In this document: piece by piece, positions 52,006 through 61,699 of the stretch
Layout: every line of letters starts with the position of its first letter
Numbering within the stretch: position 1 is the first letter of the stretch
Made by a program: the position numbers and the translations under genes
The notes under the pieces: generated by a model
Databases searched by the model: none
The model's input: only the letters and a program-made list of their open reading frames with translations
Told to the model about the DNA's origin: nothing
Assembly (NCBI GenBank): GCA_902774845.1
Contig: CACYJU010000009.1
Span: 62,001-126,000, forward strand
Length of the DNA: 64,000 nucleotides
Direction: 5' to 3'
Origin: an uncultured Bacteroidota bacterium
GTDB lineage: Bacteria; Bacteroidota; Bacteroidia; Bacteroidales; P3

Positions 52006-54756
52006 ATGAAGACGCAAAAACAAATAAGAATGTTAGGCAGAAGGGCAATAATAATTTGTCTTTCTTGTCTTTTTTGTCTTCTGGTTGTCTCTTGCTCTAC
52101 TACCAAGGCTAAGTGGGTTAACATACGCTACCATAACCTTACGGCGCACTACAACGTGTGGTGGAACGGCAACGAGAGCCTGAAGGAAGGGGTGAAAGAG
52201 CTGAACAAGAAGGTCAACGACGACTACACCCAGATACTTCCCGTCTACAAGCTTGGCACCACCACCGAGTCGATGGCCATGAAGCCGAAGTTCGACCGCG
52301 CCATCGAGAAGGGTGTGAAGGGAGTGAAGAAACACAGCATCTTCGTGCACGGCAAAGAGCATGTGCCCTATATACGCAAATGCTATATGCTTACCGCCTA
52401 CGGCTCGTTCTACGAGCACGACTATGTGTCGGCTGAGAACACCTCCCAGATGATGTCGGCGCAGTTTGCCGGCACCAAGGAAGGCGACGAGGCGAAGATA
52501 ATCATTGCCCGCTGTCATGCCGCCGACAAGCAGTATATGGTGGCCGAGCAGGAACTCGACCAGCTGGTGCAGAAGATGAAAGACGGGGCTTTCAACAAGA
52601 AGCTCGACTCGAAGCTCTATATGGCGATGGTGGAGAGTCTCATACCGCAGGAGCGTTACAAGAAAGCGGTGGAGAACATAAAGCTCTCGCTCGAGTCGAC
52701 CAAAGACCGCGAGACCAAGGCACGCCTCTATTTCATCATGGCGCAGATATACCAGAAGCTGAACAAGAAGCCCACAGCCACCAAATACTACCAGAAGGCG
52801 ATAAAGAACACCGAACTCTACGTGATGGAGTTCAACGCTCGCTTGAATATCGCCTCCTGTGCCGACCTGGAGCATACCGACATACCTAAGTTGGAGAAGC
52901 AGCTGAACCGTATGCTCAAGGAAAGCAAGAACGAGGAATACCGCGACCAGATATACTACGCCATGGGTGAGATGTACATGGGGGTGAAGAACGCCAAGAA
53001 AGCCTGCGACAGCTACAAGAAGTCGGTGGCGGTGTCGACCAAGAACCAGCCACAGAAAGCCAAGTCGGCACTAAGGCTGGCAGAGGTGCTCTATGATGTC
53101 TACGAGAACTACGACCTCTCGCAGATATACTACGATACGGCGATGCAGATAATCAACCGCGACTACCCGCATTACGGAGAGATAAAGTCGCGCTATGATG
53201 TGCTCTCGGCTCTGGTTTCCTACACACGTGTCATCGAACGCAACGACAGCCTTATCAACCTTGCAGAGATGCCCAAGGCAGAGCGCGACCAGATAATAAA
53301 GAAGAAAATCGAAGATCTGAAGAAACAGGAGGAAGAGGCCAAGGAGCGTGAACTGCTGGCTCAGATCGCCTCCGACACCAAGGCGGCTCAGAACACCCTC
53401 ACGGGCGACTGGTATTTCTACAACAACAATACCGTCCAGAAGGGCAAGGAGACCTTCCGTCAGAGGTGGGGAGTGCGTCCGCTCGAGGACTACTGGTTCA
53501 TGTCGAAGAAAGGACTTCTGGGTATGAACATGCTTGCGTTGGCCAGTGACGAGGAAGAGGAGTCGGAAGAGGCAGACGACAGCGACTCGACGCAGGCGGA
53601 GGACGCCGTGCCCAAGGGTGCCGACCCCAACGACCCGCATAATGCGGCCTACTACTTGAAAGACATCCCGTCGACCATGCAGCAGAAAGACTCCATGCGT
53701 GCGGAGACGGCTGTGGCGCTGCTCAATGCAGGATACATATTTTATGACGGCATCGGGAACGTGCCTCGGGCGCTGGAGTGCTACCTGCGTATGGCAAACG
53801 AATTCCCGGAGAACGACGAGATAGTGCAGGCTTTCTATATGCTCTACCGGGTATACACCAAGCAGGGCAACACGCCTCAGGCCAACTACTACAAAGATAT
53901 GATACTTATGGGCTTCCCCGACAGCGACTACGCCAACCTCATACGCGACGAGAACTACTACAATGAGATCATCCGTCGTGAGCAGCGTGTGAAGGACGAC
54001 TATGAGTCGCTCTACACGCTCTTCCGCAAGCGCCGCTACAACGAGGTCATCAACGAAGCTCAGGTGGCACAGGAGGCCTATCAAGGCGATCCCATGCTCT
54101 TGAAATACAAGTATTGGGAGTCGATGGCATACGCCCGCATAGGCGACAAGGAGAAGGCGATAACTGGATTTGAGAACATCATCGCCTCTGCCGAGAAGAC
54201 CGACTCCATCGTGCCGCTTGCTCAGCTGCAACTGCGCTATCTCAAAGGCGACGCCTACGTGGAGGAGCCAGAGGCGGCGGCAGACGAGACCATCACCCAA
54301 GCCGAAGAGACGACGGCCACAGGACGTACACCCGCAACCCTTCAGCCGGCTGCCCAAACAGAAGAGGAACTGCCTGCCGAATCGCAGTATTTCCGCTACA
54401 AGGAGACTCTCCAGCATTATGTCATTATTATCGTCAACGACAAGAAGATACGCGCCACCGAATTCCAGTACCGCCTCGCCGACTTCAACGCCGAGTACTA
54501 CTCCAACGCTGGATATAAGGTCAACGCACTCATGTTCACCGACTCGACCCAGATGATAACCATCCACCGCTTCAAGAACGCCGCCGAGGCGATGCTCTAC
54601 TACCAGCACCTCCAGCAACCTGAGAGCCCGCTCATGTCCTACAATTCCGACGACTTCGTGGTCTACCCCATATCGACTCAGAACTACACCACCTTCTACA
54701 ACCGCAAGAATATCGAGGCCTACCGCCTCTTCTTTGAGAGATATTATGGGAGGTAA
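52006..54756 (+). CDS. porW: Type IX secretion lipoprotein PorW/SprE
   Basis: 916 aa. Lipoprotein signal ending LLVVSCSTTKAKW. TPR-like helical repeats fill the first 450 residues (for example YYKKSVAVSTKNQPQKAKSA... SALRLAEVLYDVYENYDLSQ). The opening after the lipobox (TKAKWVNIRYHNLTAHYNVWWNGNE) is the SprE/PorW signature. Needed in relatives for type IX secretion and, in gliders, motility. Ends in a domain with QHYVIIIVNDKK.. typical of the family. Supports an active type IX system together with porQ. Confidence 0.85.
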   Translation: MKTQKQIRMLGRRAIIICLSCLFCLLVVSCSTTKAKWVNIRYHNLTAHYNVWWNGNESLKEGVKELNKKVNDDYTQILPVYKLGTTTESMAMKPKFDRAIEKGVKGVKKHSIFVHGKEHVPYIRKCYMLTAYGSFYEHDYVSAENTSQMMSAQFAGTKEGDEAKIIIARCHAADKQYMVAEQELDQLVQKMKDGAFNKKLDSKLYMAMVESLIPQERYKKAVENIKLSLESTKDRETKARLYFIMAQIYQKLNKKPTATKYYQKAIKNTELYVMEFNARLNIASCADLEHTDIPKLEKQLNRMLKESKNEEYRDQIYYAMGEMYMGVKNAKKACDSYKKSVAVSTKNQPQKAKSALRLAEVLYDVYENYDLSQIYYDTAMQIINRDYPHYGEIKSRYDVLSALVSYTRVIERNDSLINLAEMPKAERDQIIKKKIEDLKKQEEEAKERELLAQIASDTKAAQNTLTGDWYFYNNNTVQKGKETFRQRWGVRPLEDYWFMSKKGLLGMNMLALASDEEEESEEADDSDSTQAEDAVPKGADPNDPHNAAYYLKDIPSTMQQKDSMRAETAVALLNAGYIFYDGIGNVPRALECYLRMANEFPENDEIVQAFYMLYRVYTKQGNTPQANYYKDMILMGFPDSDYANLIRDENYYNEIIRREQRVKDDYESLYTLFRKRRYNEVINEAQVAQEAYQGDPMLLKYKYWESMAYARIGDKEKAITGFENIIASAEKTDSIVPLAQLQLRYLKGDAYVEEPEAAADETITQAEETTATGRTPATLQPAAQTEEELPAESQYFRYKETLQHYVIIIVNDKKIRATEFQYRLADFNAEYYSNAGYKVNALMFTDSTQMITIHRFKNAAEAMLYYQHLQQPESPLMSYNSDDFVVYPISTQNYTTFYNRKNIEAYRLFFERYYGR

Positions 54757-54884
54757 GAAGTAAGAAGTTAGAAGGAAGAGGTTAGAAGTAAGAGGGAAGA
54801 AGTAAGAAGTAAGAGGTTAGAGGGAAGAAGTAAGAAGGAAGAGGGAAGAGGTAAGAAGTTAGAGGTTAGAAGTAAGATGTAAGA
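54753..54884. repeat. Long degenerate array (GTAAGAAG / GTTAGAAG / GGAAGAG)
   Basis: About 130 bases of purine-rich 6-8-nt units, beginning inside the porW stop codon. Similar shorter pieces at 49700-49730 and 50808-50830. Confidence 0.9.
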
Positions 54885-54908
54885 AAAACTAACATAATAA
54901 TATAAATC

Positions 54909-55283
54909 ATGGCAAAAACATTAGAAATGGAAAACACAACAGTCAACACCATCAGCAACGGTACACAGATCAAGGGCGACATCATCGCTCAGGGCGACTT
55001 CCGTCTTGACGGCCGTCTCGACGGCAACATCCAACTTAACGGCAAACTCGTCGTCGGAGAAAACGGTACCATCAAAGGCAATGTCGTATGCCAGAACGCC
55101 AACATCATAGGTCGTGTGGACGGCAACATCTCCGTCAAGGAGGTCCTCACGCTCCATGCCACCGCCGTAGTCAAGGGTGACATCCTCATCAACAAGCTCG
55201 CCATCGAACCTGGCGCCTCCTTCTCGGGCACCTGCCGCATGCTCGACGAGCTGCAGAAAGAAAACGAAGAAGCCGGCGAATAG
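54909..55283 (+). CDS. Bactofilin
   Basis: Cytoskeletal polymer-forming protein (DUF583). 124 aa. The central right-handed beta-helix is seen as regular six-residue rungs: GTQIKGDIIAQGDFRLDGRL, then GNIQLNGKLVVGENGTIKGN and VVCQNANIIGRVDGNI. Short disordered ends. Its stop codon overlaps the GTG start of the next gene by one base, so the two are translationally coupled. Confidence 0.92.
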   Translation: MAKTLEMENTTVNTISNGTQIKGDIIAQGDFRLDGRLDGNIQLNGKLVVGENGTIKGNVVCQNANIIGRVDGNISVKEVLTLHATAVVKGDILINKLAIEPGASFSGTCRMLDELQKENEEAGE

Positions 55284-56800
55284 TGGACAGCGACACATCC
55301 ATCCTCCGCGACCTCTTCCGTAAGTGGGCAGGGGTCGATTGCGAGCAGTATATGCCTCTGGGCGCCAACGGCTCCAACAGGAAGTATTTCCGCCTCTCGG
55401 CTGGAGAAAAATCCTGCATAGCGGCCGTCAACGACGACATCCGTGAGAACGAGGCGTTCATCTACTACTCACGCTCGCTTGCCGAGCGCGGCATACGTGT
55501 GCCGGAGCTCTATGCCGTAAGCGACGACAGACGTTGCTATCTGCAGCAGGACCTCGGCGACACCACCCTCTATTCCTATCTCTATGCCAAGAGGCAGCGA
55601 GGCGAGGGCTTCGACGAGGAGACGCTCGCGCTCTATAAGAAGGTGCTTTCCGACCTGGCGCTCATACAGACACGCTGTCGCGACCTCGACTTCTCCTATG
55701 CCTATCCGCGTCCCGACTTCGACTCGCAGGCCATCCAGTGGGACCTCAACTACTTCAAATATTTCTTTTTGAAGCTCTTCTATGTTCCTTTCGACGAGCA
55801 GCTTTTAGAGAACGACTACCATACCCTTATCGACTATCTCCTTGCCGGCGACTGCTCCTCGTTCATGTATCGCGACTTCCAGACACGCAATATCATGGTG
55901 GTCGGCGGTCAGCAGTCAGTTCCTGGTCACAGGTCACAGGTCACAGGTCACAGGTCACAACTTTACTACATCGACTATCAGGGAGCGCGGCGTGGGGCTC
56001 CGCAATACGACGCCGCCTCGTTGCTCTACAGCTCCAAAGCCGAGATACCCGAAGCTATACGCCAAGAACTTCTCGCTCACTATGTTGACTGTTTCTTCAG
56101 TGACCAGAACATAGTGACCAGTGACCAGAATCAGGTCACAGATCACAGGTCACAGGTCACAGCTTTTACTTCTCGCTTCTATGGCTATGTCCTGATACGC
56201 ATCCTCCAGGCGATGGGGGCCTATGGCTATCGCGGACTCTACGAGCGCAAGGACTATTTCATAGCCAGCATCCCGCTCGCCATAGCCAACCTGCGGACCA
56301 TCCTCCAGCGTCTGCCTGAGGAGCTCCACATACCCCATCTGCGTTCAGTCCTCGAGCATATAGTCAACTCGAAGCTCGCCGTAGCCGAGACACACACAAC
56401 CCTTCCGTCCGACACCCTTACCGTCGACATCCTCAGCTTCTCCTTTAAGAAAGGGCTTCCCAACGACACGTCGGGCAACGGAGGAGGCTTCATCTTCGAC
56501 TGTCGCACGCTCCCCAATCCTGGCCGCTATCCCGAATATCGAAGCTATACAGGCAAAGACACGTCGGTCATCAAGTTCCTGCAGAAAGAGCCCGCCGTCG
56601 ACCAGTTCCTCGAACATGTGCAGGCGATAGTCGCCCAGTCGGTAGAAAAATACATAGAGCGCAAGTTTTCTCACCTCCAGGTCGCCTTCGGCTGTACCGG
56701 CGGCCAGCATCGCTCGGTATATTGTGCCGAACGCCTTGCAGCCTACCTCCGCAATAATTTCGATTGCAACGTGGTTGTGACCCATCGCGAGCAAAGTTGA
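55283..56800 (+). CDS. Fusion of APH-type sugar kinase and RapZ C-terminal-like domain, with repeat inserts
   Basis: 505 aa, GTG start. Residues 1-330: aminoglycoside-phosphotransferase fold like AmgK/MurNAc kinase (LGANGSNRKYFRL, QQDLGDTTLYSYL, catalytic YRDFQTRNIMV, then YYIDYQGARRGAPQYDAASL). Residues about 365-505: RapZ C-terminal-like domain (DILSFSFKKGLPNDTSG, FDCRTLPNPGRY, AFGCTGGQHRSVYCAERLA). This fusion is usual in Bacteroidota. Two inserts are encoded by GGTCACA repeats: VPGHRSQVTGHRSQ near 213-226 and VTSDQNQVTDHRSQVT near 275-290. Both lie in loops and keep the frame. Confidence 0.85.
   Translation: MDSDTSILRDLFRKWAGVDCEQYMPLGANGSNRKYFRLSAGEKSCIAAVNDDIRENEAFIYYSRSLAERGIRVPELYAVSDDRRCYLQQDLGDTTLYSYLYAKRQRGEGFDEETLALYKKVLSDLALIQTRCRDLDFSYAYPRPDFDSQAIQWDLNYFKYFFLKLFYVPFDEQLLENDYHTLIDYLLAGDCSSFMYRDFQTRNIMVVGGQQSVPGHRSQVTGHRSQLYYIDYQGARRGAPQYDAASLLYSSKAEIPEAIRQELLAHYVDCFFSDQNIVTSDQNQVTDHRSQVTAFTSRFYGYVLIRILQAMGAYGYRGLYERKDYFIASIPLAIANLRTILQRLPEELHIPHLRSVLEHIVNSKLAVAETHTTLPSDTLTVDILSFSFKKGLPNDTSGNGGGFIFDCRTLPNPGRYPEYRSYTGKDTSVIKFLQKEPAVDQFLEHVQAIVAQSVEKYIERKFSHLQVAFGCTGGQHRSVYCAERLAAYLRNNFDCNVVVTHREQS
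55901..55960 (+). repeat. GGTCACA word array inside the kinase gene (site 1)
   Basis: GGTCAGCAGTCAG then four GGTCACA units; interrupts the stretch between the catalytic loop and the DYQG motif. Confidence 0.85.
56099..56161 (+). repeat. Inverted GTGACC/GGTCAC word array inside the kinase gene (site 2)
   Basis: AGTGACCAGAACATAGTGACC on the left and GGTCACAGATCACAGGTCAC on the right: the same word in both orientations with no core between. Confidence 0.85.
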
Positions 56801-56843
56801 AAAAAAAATCCACACCCAACCGCCCATTTTGGAATTTTCTTTG

Positions 56844-56851
56844 TATCTTTG
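56844..56851 (+). promoter_or_regulatory. Promoter -7 box for the 56888 gene
   Basis: TATCTTTG then CA, 36 bases before the ATG. Confidence 0.75.
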
Positions 56852-56887
56852 CACTCTACTTATAAGACAAATAAAAATTACAAAACA

Positions 56888-57598
56888 ATGAATAAGACCC
56901 TGAAAATCGTTCTTGAGGCAGTTCTCGCCCTCGTGGTCATCGGCCTCGGTATCTGGCTCTATCTGAGCATCAGCAAACCTGTGAAGTTCGACGAAGAATA
57001 CAACAAACGTGGTGTTGCATGCGCCGACAAGCTGCGTGCCATCCGTACACTCGAAGAAGCCTACAAGCAGACCTACAACTGCTATTGCGGCAATTTCGAC
57101 ACACTCTTCGGCCGTCTGCTCAACGAAGACAGCCTGCGTATCTCCACTAAGGTGGTATTCCGCGACAAATTCCCGCAGGACAGTAACTTCGTGTTCGAAG
57201 AGATCTCCGAGTTTGAGGCTATCAAGCTGGGTTATATCGCCCGTAAGGACACTTTGGTCAACCCTGTGAAGCAGCTGCGTGAGAACGGCAAGTTGCCCAT
57301 TACCCTCGCCGACGGCTCTGTCCGTCAGATGACCGACGAGGAGATCCTCAACCTCCGCTTCCTCCCTTATCCCAAGGGTACCACCGAGGAGTTTGAAATC
57401 AATGCCGGCATGAAAGAATCCAACGGCGGTTTCAACGTCCCTGTGGTAGAAGTTAAGGTGGACATCGACCGTCTGATGAGCGACTGCGACCATCAGCTTG
57501 TCGTCAACAAGAAAGACAAACTCGTCTCTGGAAACAAATATCCGGGCTGGAAGTTCGGAAGCATGGACGAGTCCATCATCGAAGGCAACTTCGAGTAA
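56888..57598 (+). CDS. Membrane-anchored hypothetical protein
   Basis: 236 aa from the ATG at 56888. One N-terminal membrane helix (LKIVLEAVLALVVIGLGIWLYL) and a soluble domain outside. The first part after the helix (ADKLRAIRTLEEAYKQTYNCY, then NFDTLFGRLLNED) is like the pilin-type helix-and-strand arrangement seen in a conserved Bacteroidota family of unknown role. No catalytic motif. Own promoter and terminator. Confidence 0.7.
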   Translation: MNKTLKIVLEAVLALVVIGLGIWLYLSISKPVKFDEEYNKRGVACADKLRAIRTLEEAYKQTYNCYCGNFDTLFGRLLNEDSLRISTKVVFRDKFPQDSNFVFEEISEFEAIKLGYIARKDTLVNPVKQLRENGKLPITLADGSVRQMTDEEILNLRFLPYPKGTTEEFEINAGMKESNGGFNVPVVEVKVDIDRLMSDCDHQLVVNKKDKLVSGNKYPGWKFGSMDESIIEGNFE

Positions 57599-57618
57599 TA
57601 AATGGTGCGTCACCTATG

Positions 57619-57647
57619 CCCCCGATAATCCAACGTCGGGGGTTTTT
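57619..57647 (+). terminator. Terminator after the 56888 gene
   Basis: CCCCCGA (57619-57625) pairs with TCGGGGG (57636-57642), then TTTTT. Confidence 0.88.
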
Positions 57648-57705
57648 CTTTGTTTCTTATTGAACCCGCTAAATAACAATTTAACGCATTAACACCATAT
57701 CTCCA

Positions 57706-58524
57706 ATGTCCTATACAATCAAGACCTTTGTGGCTGAGACGGCCCCAAGCAGCTCAGCCGATAAAAAGCTTACCATAGCTCTCAAGGAGGAAGGCCTCTC
57801 TTTCACCGTGGTCGCCGGCGACTCGCACCTGCTGGCCTATTGTGATGCTGCTATCAAAACCAGCGGATCCATTGCCACAGTATCATCCGACATAAAGGCA
57901 ATCTTCGCCGACAAGAAGCTCTCGACCTTTGGCTATTCGCAGGTCGAGCTTGTCACGATGACCACCCTTTCTTCGTGGATTCCGGAGCATCTCTATGAGA
58001 AAGGACGTGAGCGGCAGTATCTTGCATTGGTGGGCAATCCGCAACCTGGCACCACCTGCTATGCCGACTATAGCGACATCTTGAAGTCGTATATCATCTT
58101 TTCGGCCGATTCAACGGCGGTGTCGGCAATCAAGATCATCTTCCCCGGAGTGAAAGTGCGTTGCCAGAACTCCAAGCTGGTTATCCCGGAGATAATGCAG
58201 GGTTCGGATTCGGCTTTGGTGGTGAATGCCCGTAACGGTTATTGCGACATCGTGGCTTCGTCCAACGGCCATCTGCTCCTTTCCAACTCCTTCGACTGCC
58301 CCACAATAGGTGATACCATCTACAAGACCCTTACCGTGATGAAGTCCTTCTCGATGGACAACTCAACGCTCTCGCTCTGGCTGTGCGGAAATGTGGACAA
58401 GGATATCTATTCCGTCTTCGCCAAATATTTCCCGCGTGTGCGTCTCTACACAGGTCGTCAGTTCTCGTTCCAGAACGAGGAGTTCCGCAACCTCCACACC
58501 TATAAGGACGTTCTGGTGTTCTAA
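57706..58524 (+). CDS. DUF3822 family protein
   Basis: 272 aa, no signal. The pattern of two actin/FtsA-like halves and the very common pairing with rsmD identify DUF3822 in Bacteroidota: LTIALKEEGLSFTVV, then VELVTMTTLSSWIPEHLY and IYSVFAKYFPRVRLYT. Function unknown. Ends 12 bases before rsmD. Confidence 0.8.
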   Translation: MSYTIKTFVAETAPSSSADKKLTIALKEEGLSFTVVAGDSHLLAYCDAAIKTSGSIATVSSDIKAIFADKKLSTFGYSQVELVTMTTLSSWIPEHLYEKGRERQYLALVGNPQPGTTCYADYSDILKSYIIFSADSTAVSAIKIIFPGVKVRCQNSKLVIPEIMQGSDSALVVNARNGYCDIVASSNGHLLLSNSFDCPTIGDTIYKTLTVMKSFSMDNSTLSLWLCGNVDKDIYSVFAKYFPRVRLYTGRQFSFQNEEFRNLHTYKDVLVF

Positions 58525-58536
58525 AAGCCCTATCCC

Positions 58537-59085
58537 GTGCGCATCATCTCTGGCTCGCTGAAGGGAAGGAGACTCAATCCTCCGACAAACCTGCCTGTCC
58601 GTCCCACGACAGATATGGCCAAGGAGGGGCTGTTCAACATCTTGAACAACTATGTCGACTATGAGGATTGTGCCGTTATGGACCTCTTCGCCGGCACGGG
58701 TTCCATCACCTTCGAGTTCGTTTCGCGTGGAGCCAAAGAGGTAACCGCTGTCGATATCAACGGGCCTTGTACCGATTTCATAAAGAGTTCCGCCACGCGG
58801 CTCAATGTGAAGAACCTCCATGTGGTGAGGGCCGACGTGTTCGACCTGCTCAAGCGGGCCTACAAGAAGTTCGACATCATCTTCGCCGATCCGCCATACG
58901 CCCACGAGTCGTTGGCGCAGCTGCCCGATGTGGTCTTTGAGAAAGACCTCCTGACCGACGACGGCATCTTCATACTCGAACATCCGAAGGAGTATAGCTT
59001 CGCCGAGCATCCGCACTTCTGGCAGCATCGCAACTACGGCAAGGTGAACTTCACCTTCTTCGCAAAGAAACTCGACGAGGATTAG
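58537..59085 (+). CDS. rsmD: 16S rRNA (guanine966-N2)-methyltransferase
   Basis: 182 aa, GTG start (MRIISGSLKGRRL, the usual RsmD opening). SAM motif MDLFAGTGSITFEF at about 48-61 and the catalytic DPPY at about 118-121. Directly downstream of DUF3822 as in many Bacteroidota. Confidence 0.94.
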   Translation: MRIISGSLKGRRLNPPTNLPVRPTTDMAKEGLFNILNNYVDYEDCAVMDLFAGTGSITFEFVSRGAKEVTAVDINGPCTDFIKSSATRLNVKNLHVVRADVFDLLKRAYKKFDIIFADPPYAHESLAQLPDVVFEKDLLTDDGIFILEHPKEYSFAEHPHFWQHRNYGKVNFTFFAKKLDED

Positions 59086-59139
59086 CGGTTCTCGAACTTT
59101 TTAAACTCTTGAACTTTTTAACTATAAAACAATAATATC

Positions 59140-60087
59140 ATGCAAGCAATAGTCAAGACCGATTTTCATTTTCCGAAACAGAAAAGCCTCTATGTGGGCA
59201 AAGTGCGTGATGTCTATAACATCGACGACAAATATATGGCTATGGTCGTCTCCGACCGTATCTCGGCGTTCGACGTCGTGCTGCCCAAGGGCATACCTTA
59301 TAAAGGACAGGTGCTGAACCAGATTGCAGCCAAGTTCCTCGACGCCACCGCCGACATCGTTCCCAACTGGAAGATCGCCACACCCGACCCAATGGTGACC
59401 GTCGGCCTCAAATGCGAAGGCTTCCGCGTGGAGATGATCGTGCGTGGTTATCTTGCAGGCAGCGCTTGGCGCGAGTATAAGGCTGGCGCACGTACGCTCT
59501 GCGGAGTGCAGCTGCCCGAAGGGATGGTCGAGAACCAGAAGTTCCCCACACCCATTCTGACCCCCACCACCAAAGCCGACGAGGGACACGACGAGAACAT
59601 CAGCCGCGACGAGATAATCCGTACCGGATTAGTGGATAAGGAAGACTATGAGCAGCTGGAGCGCTACGCCCTCGCACTCTTCGAGCGTGGCACCAAGATC
59701 GCAGCCGAGAAAGGCCTTATTTTGGTCGATACCAAATATGAGTTCGGCAAACGCGACGGCAAGATCTACCTTATCGACGAGATACACACCCCAGACAGCA
59801 GCCGCTATTTCTATGCCGACGGCTATGAGAAGCGTCTGGCCAAGGGCGAGCACCAGCGTCAGCTCTCCAAGGAGTTCGTCCGCGAGTGGCTTATGGCAAA
59901 CGGCTTCCAGGGCAAGGAAGGACAGAAGGTGCCGGAGATGACCGACGAGATAGTCAACTCCATCACCGACCGCTATATCGAGCTCTACGAGCACATCACC
60001 GGCGAGAAATTCCAGAAAGCCGACGAGTGCTCCGACATCGCCGCCCGCATCGAGAAGAACGTAACCGACTGCCTTGCGTCGCTCTGA
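59140..60087 (+). CDS. purC: SAICAR synthase
   Basis: Purine synthesis step joining CAIR and aspartate. 315 aa, the longer type. Motifs: [66 protein letters not shown]. The stop overlaps the start of the CYTH gene by one base (TGATG). Confidence 0.95.
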   Translation: MQAIVKTDFHFPKQKSLYVGKVRDVYNIDDKYMAMVVSDRISAFDVVLPKGIPYKGQVLNQIAAKFLDATADIVPNWKIATPDPMVTVGLKCEGFRVEMIVRGYLAGSAWREYKAGARTLCGVQLPEGMVENQKFPTPILTPTTKADEGHDENISRDEIIRTGLVDKEDYEQLERYALALFERGTKIAAEKGLILVDTKYEFGKRDGKIYLIDEIHTPDSSRYFYADGYEKRLAKGEHQRQLSKEFVREWLMANGFQGKEGQKVPEMTDEIVNSITDRYIELYEHITGEKFQKADECSDIAARIEKNVTDCLASL

Positions 60088-60569
60088 TGGAGATAGAACG
60101 CAAATATCTTGTACGTGAGCTTCCTGCCAATCTCGACAGCTATCCCCACGTCGAGATAGAGCAAGGCTACCTCTGCACATCGCCCACTCTGCGCATCCGC
60201 AGGGCGGGCGATGCCTATATTCTCACGGTCAAGGAGAGGGTGCGCACCACCTCGTCGGCCATCCACAACCGCGAGGAGGAGTTCGCGTTGGATGCTGAGA
60301 AATACGAGCTTCTGAAAGCCAAATGCGAAGGACGGATGGTCTGCAAGACTCGCTATCGCATCGACCTGCGACGCAGCGAAGGTGACGGCCTCTATTCGAA
60401 CCTGGTGGCCGAGTTGGACATCTTCCACGACCAGCACGAAGGGCTGCGTCTGGTGGAGGTGGAATTTCCCGACACCCAGAGTGCCGACAGCTTCGTCAAG
60501 CCCGACTGGTTTGGCGACGACGTGTCGTCCGACAAACGCTACCGCAACAGCTGGCTCGCACAACAATGA
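60087..60569 (+). CDS. CYTH-domain protein (triphosphate-tunnel type)
   Basis: 160 aa from the ATG at 60087 within TGATG. Opens with the EIERKYLV signature (ExExK) and continues RIRRAGDAYILTVKER and LVEVEFPD, the strands of the tunnel fold. Relatives hydrolyse inorganic triphosphate or nucleoside triphosphates. Coupled to purC upstream and overlapping the next glycosyltransferase by four bases. Confidence 0.9.
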   Translation: MEIERKYLVRELPANLDSYPHVEIEQGYLCTSPTLRIRRAGDAYILTVKERVRTTSSAIHNREEEFALDAEKYELLKAKCEGRMVCKTRYRIDLRRSEGDGLYSNLVAELDIFHDQHEGLRLVEVEFPDTQSADSFVKPDWFGDDVSSDKRYRNSWLAQQ

Positions 60570-61678
60570 ATAAACACCTGCACATAGTAGCTTTCAACGT
60601 TCCGTGGCCAGCCGACTACGGTGGAATAATAGATGTCTTCTACCGAATGAAGGCGTTAAGTGAGGCAGGAGTGAAGCTGCATCTCCATTGCTTTACGTAT
60701 GGGCGTCCAGAAGCGGTTGAATTGGAGCAGTATTGTGAGGAGGTGTGCTATTATCGTAGAGACACCTCGTTGCTCAAGAAGTTTGGAAGCCGCCCATATA
60801 TTGTCTCATCTCGTGATAGTGCCGCCCTGCGACATCGTCTTGCGGCTGATGATTATCCCATCCTTCTCGAAGGGCTGCATTGTTGTTCACTTTTGGAATA
60901 TGAAGACTTCCGTTCGAGAAACATCATAGTGCGAGCCCACAATGTGGAGTCGGACTATTACCGTCTGTTAGCCAGGTCGGAGCGGACACTTTGGCGAACT
61001 CTGTTCCACCGGATAGAGGCCTTCCGACTACGTAGGTATGAACCCATACTTGCACGTGCCAGTACGGTACTGGCTGTCTCTGAGTCGGACAAAAGACGTT
61101 TTGAGGCTATGGGGTGCCGCAACGTGGTGGTACTCACCTCGTCACATCCGTTTTCGAATGTGCAGACCCTTGTCGGAATGGGCACCTATGCCCTCTACCA
61201 TGGCAATCTCGCTGTTGCCGAAAACTACCGGGCGGTTGAGTATCTGGCAGAAACCCTTTTTTCAGATGGACGTTGGCGATTTGTGGTGGCGGGCAACGAG
61301 CCACCTGAAAGGCTTCGCCGTATGCTTGCCAACTATCCCAACGTCACACTTGTTGCAAGTCCAGACGATGACACGATGAGGCGATTGGTGAGAGAGGCCC
61401 AAGTCAACATTCTCTATACCGATCAGCCGACAGGACTCAAGCTCAAGCTGCTCAACTCACTCTTCTCTGGCCGACATTGTCTGGTGAACAGCGCTATGGT
61501 AGCTGGAACTGATTTGTCGCAGTTGTGCTGTGTTGCCGACGATATCCCGTCGATGAGAGAGTCTCTCGAGCGACTGATGGCTACCCCTTTCGATGCTACC
61601 CAGCTTGAAGCCCGCAAAGAATCCCTCCAACCACTAATCCCCTCCGTGACAAATAAAAAGATTGTGGATTTGCTGTAA
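60566..61678 (+). CDS. GT-B glycosyltransferase (family 1/4-like)
   Basis: 370 aa, no signal. N-terminal Rossmann half with FNVPWPADYGGIIDVFYRMK (glycine-rich acceptor loop), and a C-terminal half with YALYHGNLAVAENYRAVEYL, then PTGLKLKLLNSLFSGRHCLV, which holds the nucleotide-sugar contacts. The short C-terminus and unusual donor loop suggest a specialised cell-surface sugar enzyme. Base composition is slightly less GC-rich than in purC. Confidence 0.82.
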   Translation: MNKHLHIVAFNVPWPADYGGIIDVFYRMKALSEAGVKLHLHCFTYGRPEAVELEQYCEEVCYYRRDTSLLKKFGSRPYIVSSRDSAALRHRLAADDYPILLEGLHCCSLLEYEDFRSRNIIVRAHNVESDYYRLLARSERTLWRTLFHRIEAFRLRRYEPILARASTVLAVSESDKRRFEAMGCRNVVVLTSSHPFSNVQTLVGMGTYALYHGNLAVAENYRAVEYLAETLFSDGRWRFVVAGNEPPERLRRMLANYPNVTLVASPDDDTMRRLVREAQVNILYTDQPTGLKLKLLNSLFSGRHCLVNSAMVAGTDLSQLCCVADDIPSMRESLERLMATPFDATQLEARKESLQPLIPSVTNKKIVDLL

Positions 61679-61699
61679 ATAATCAAACGAGTTGTAAGA

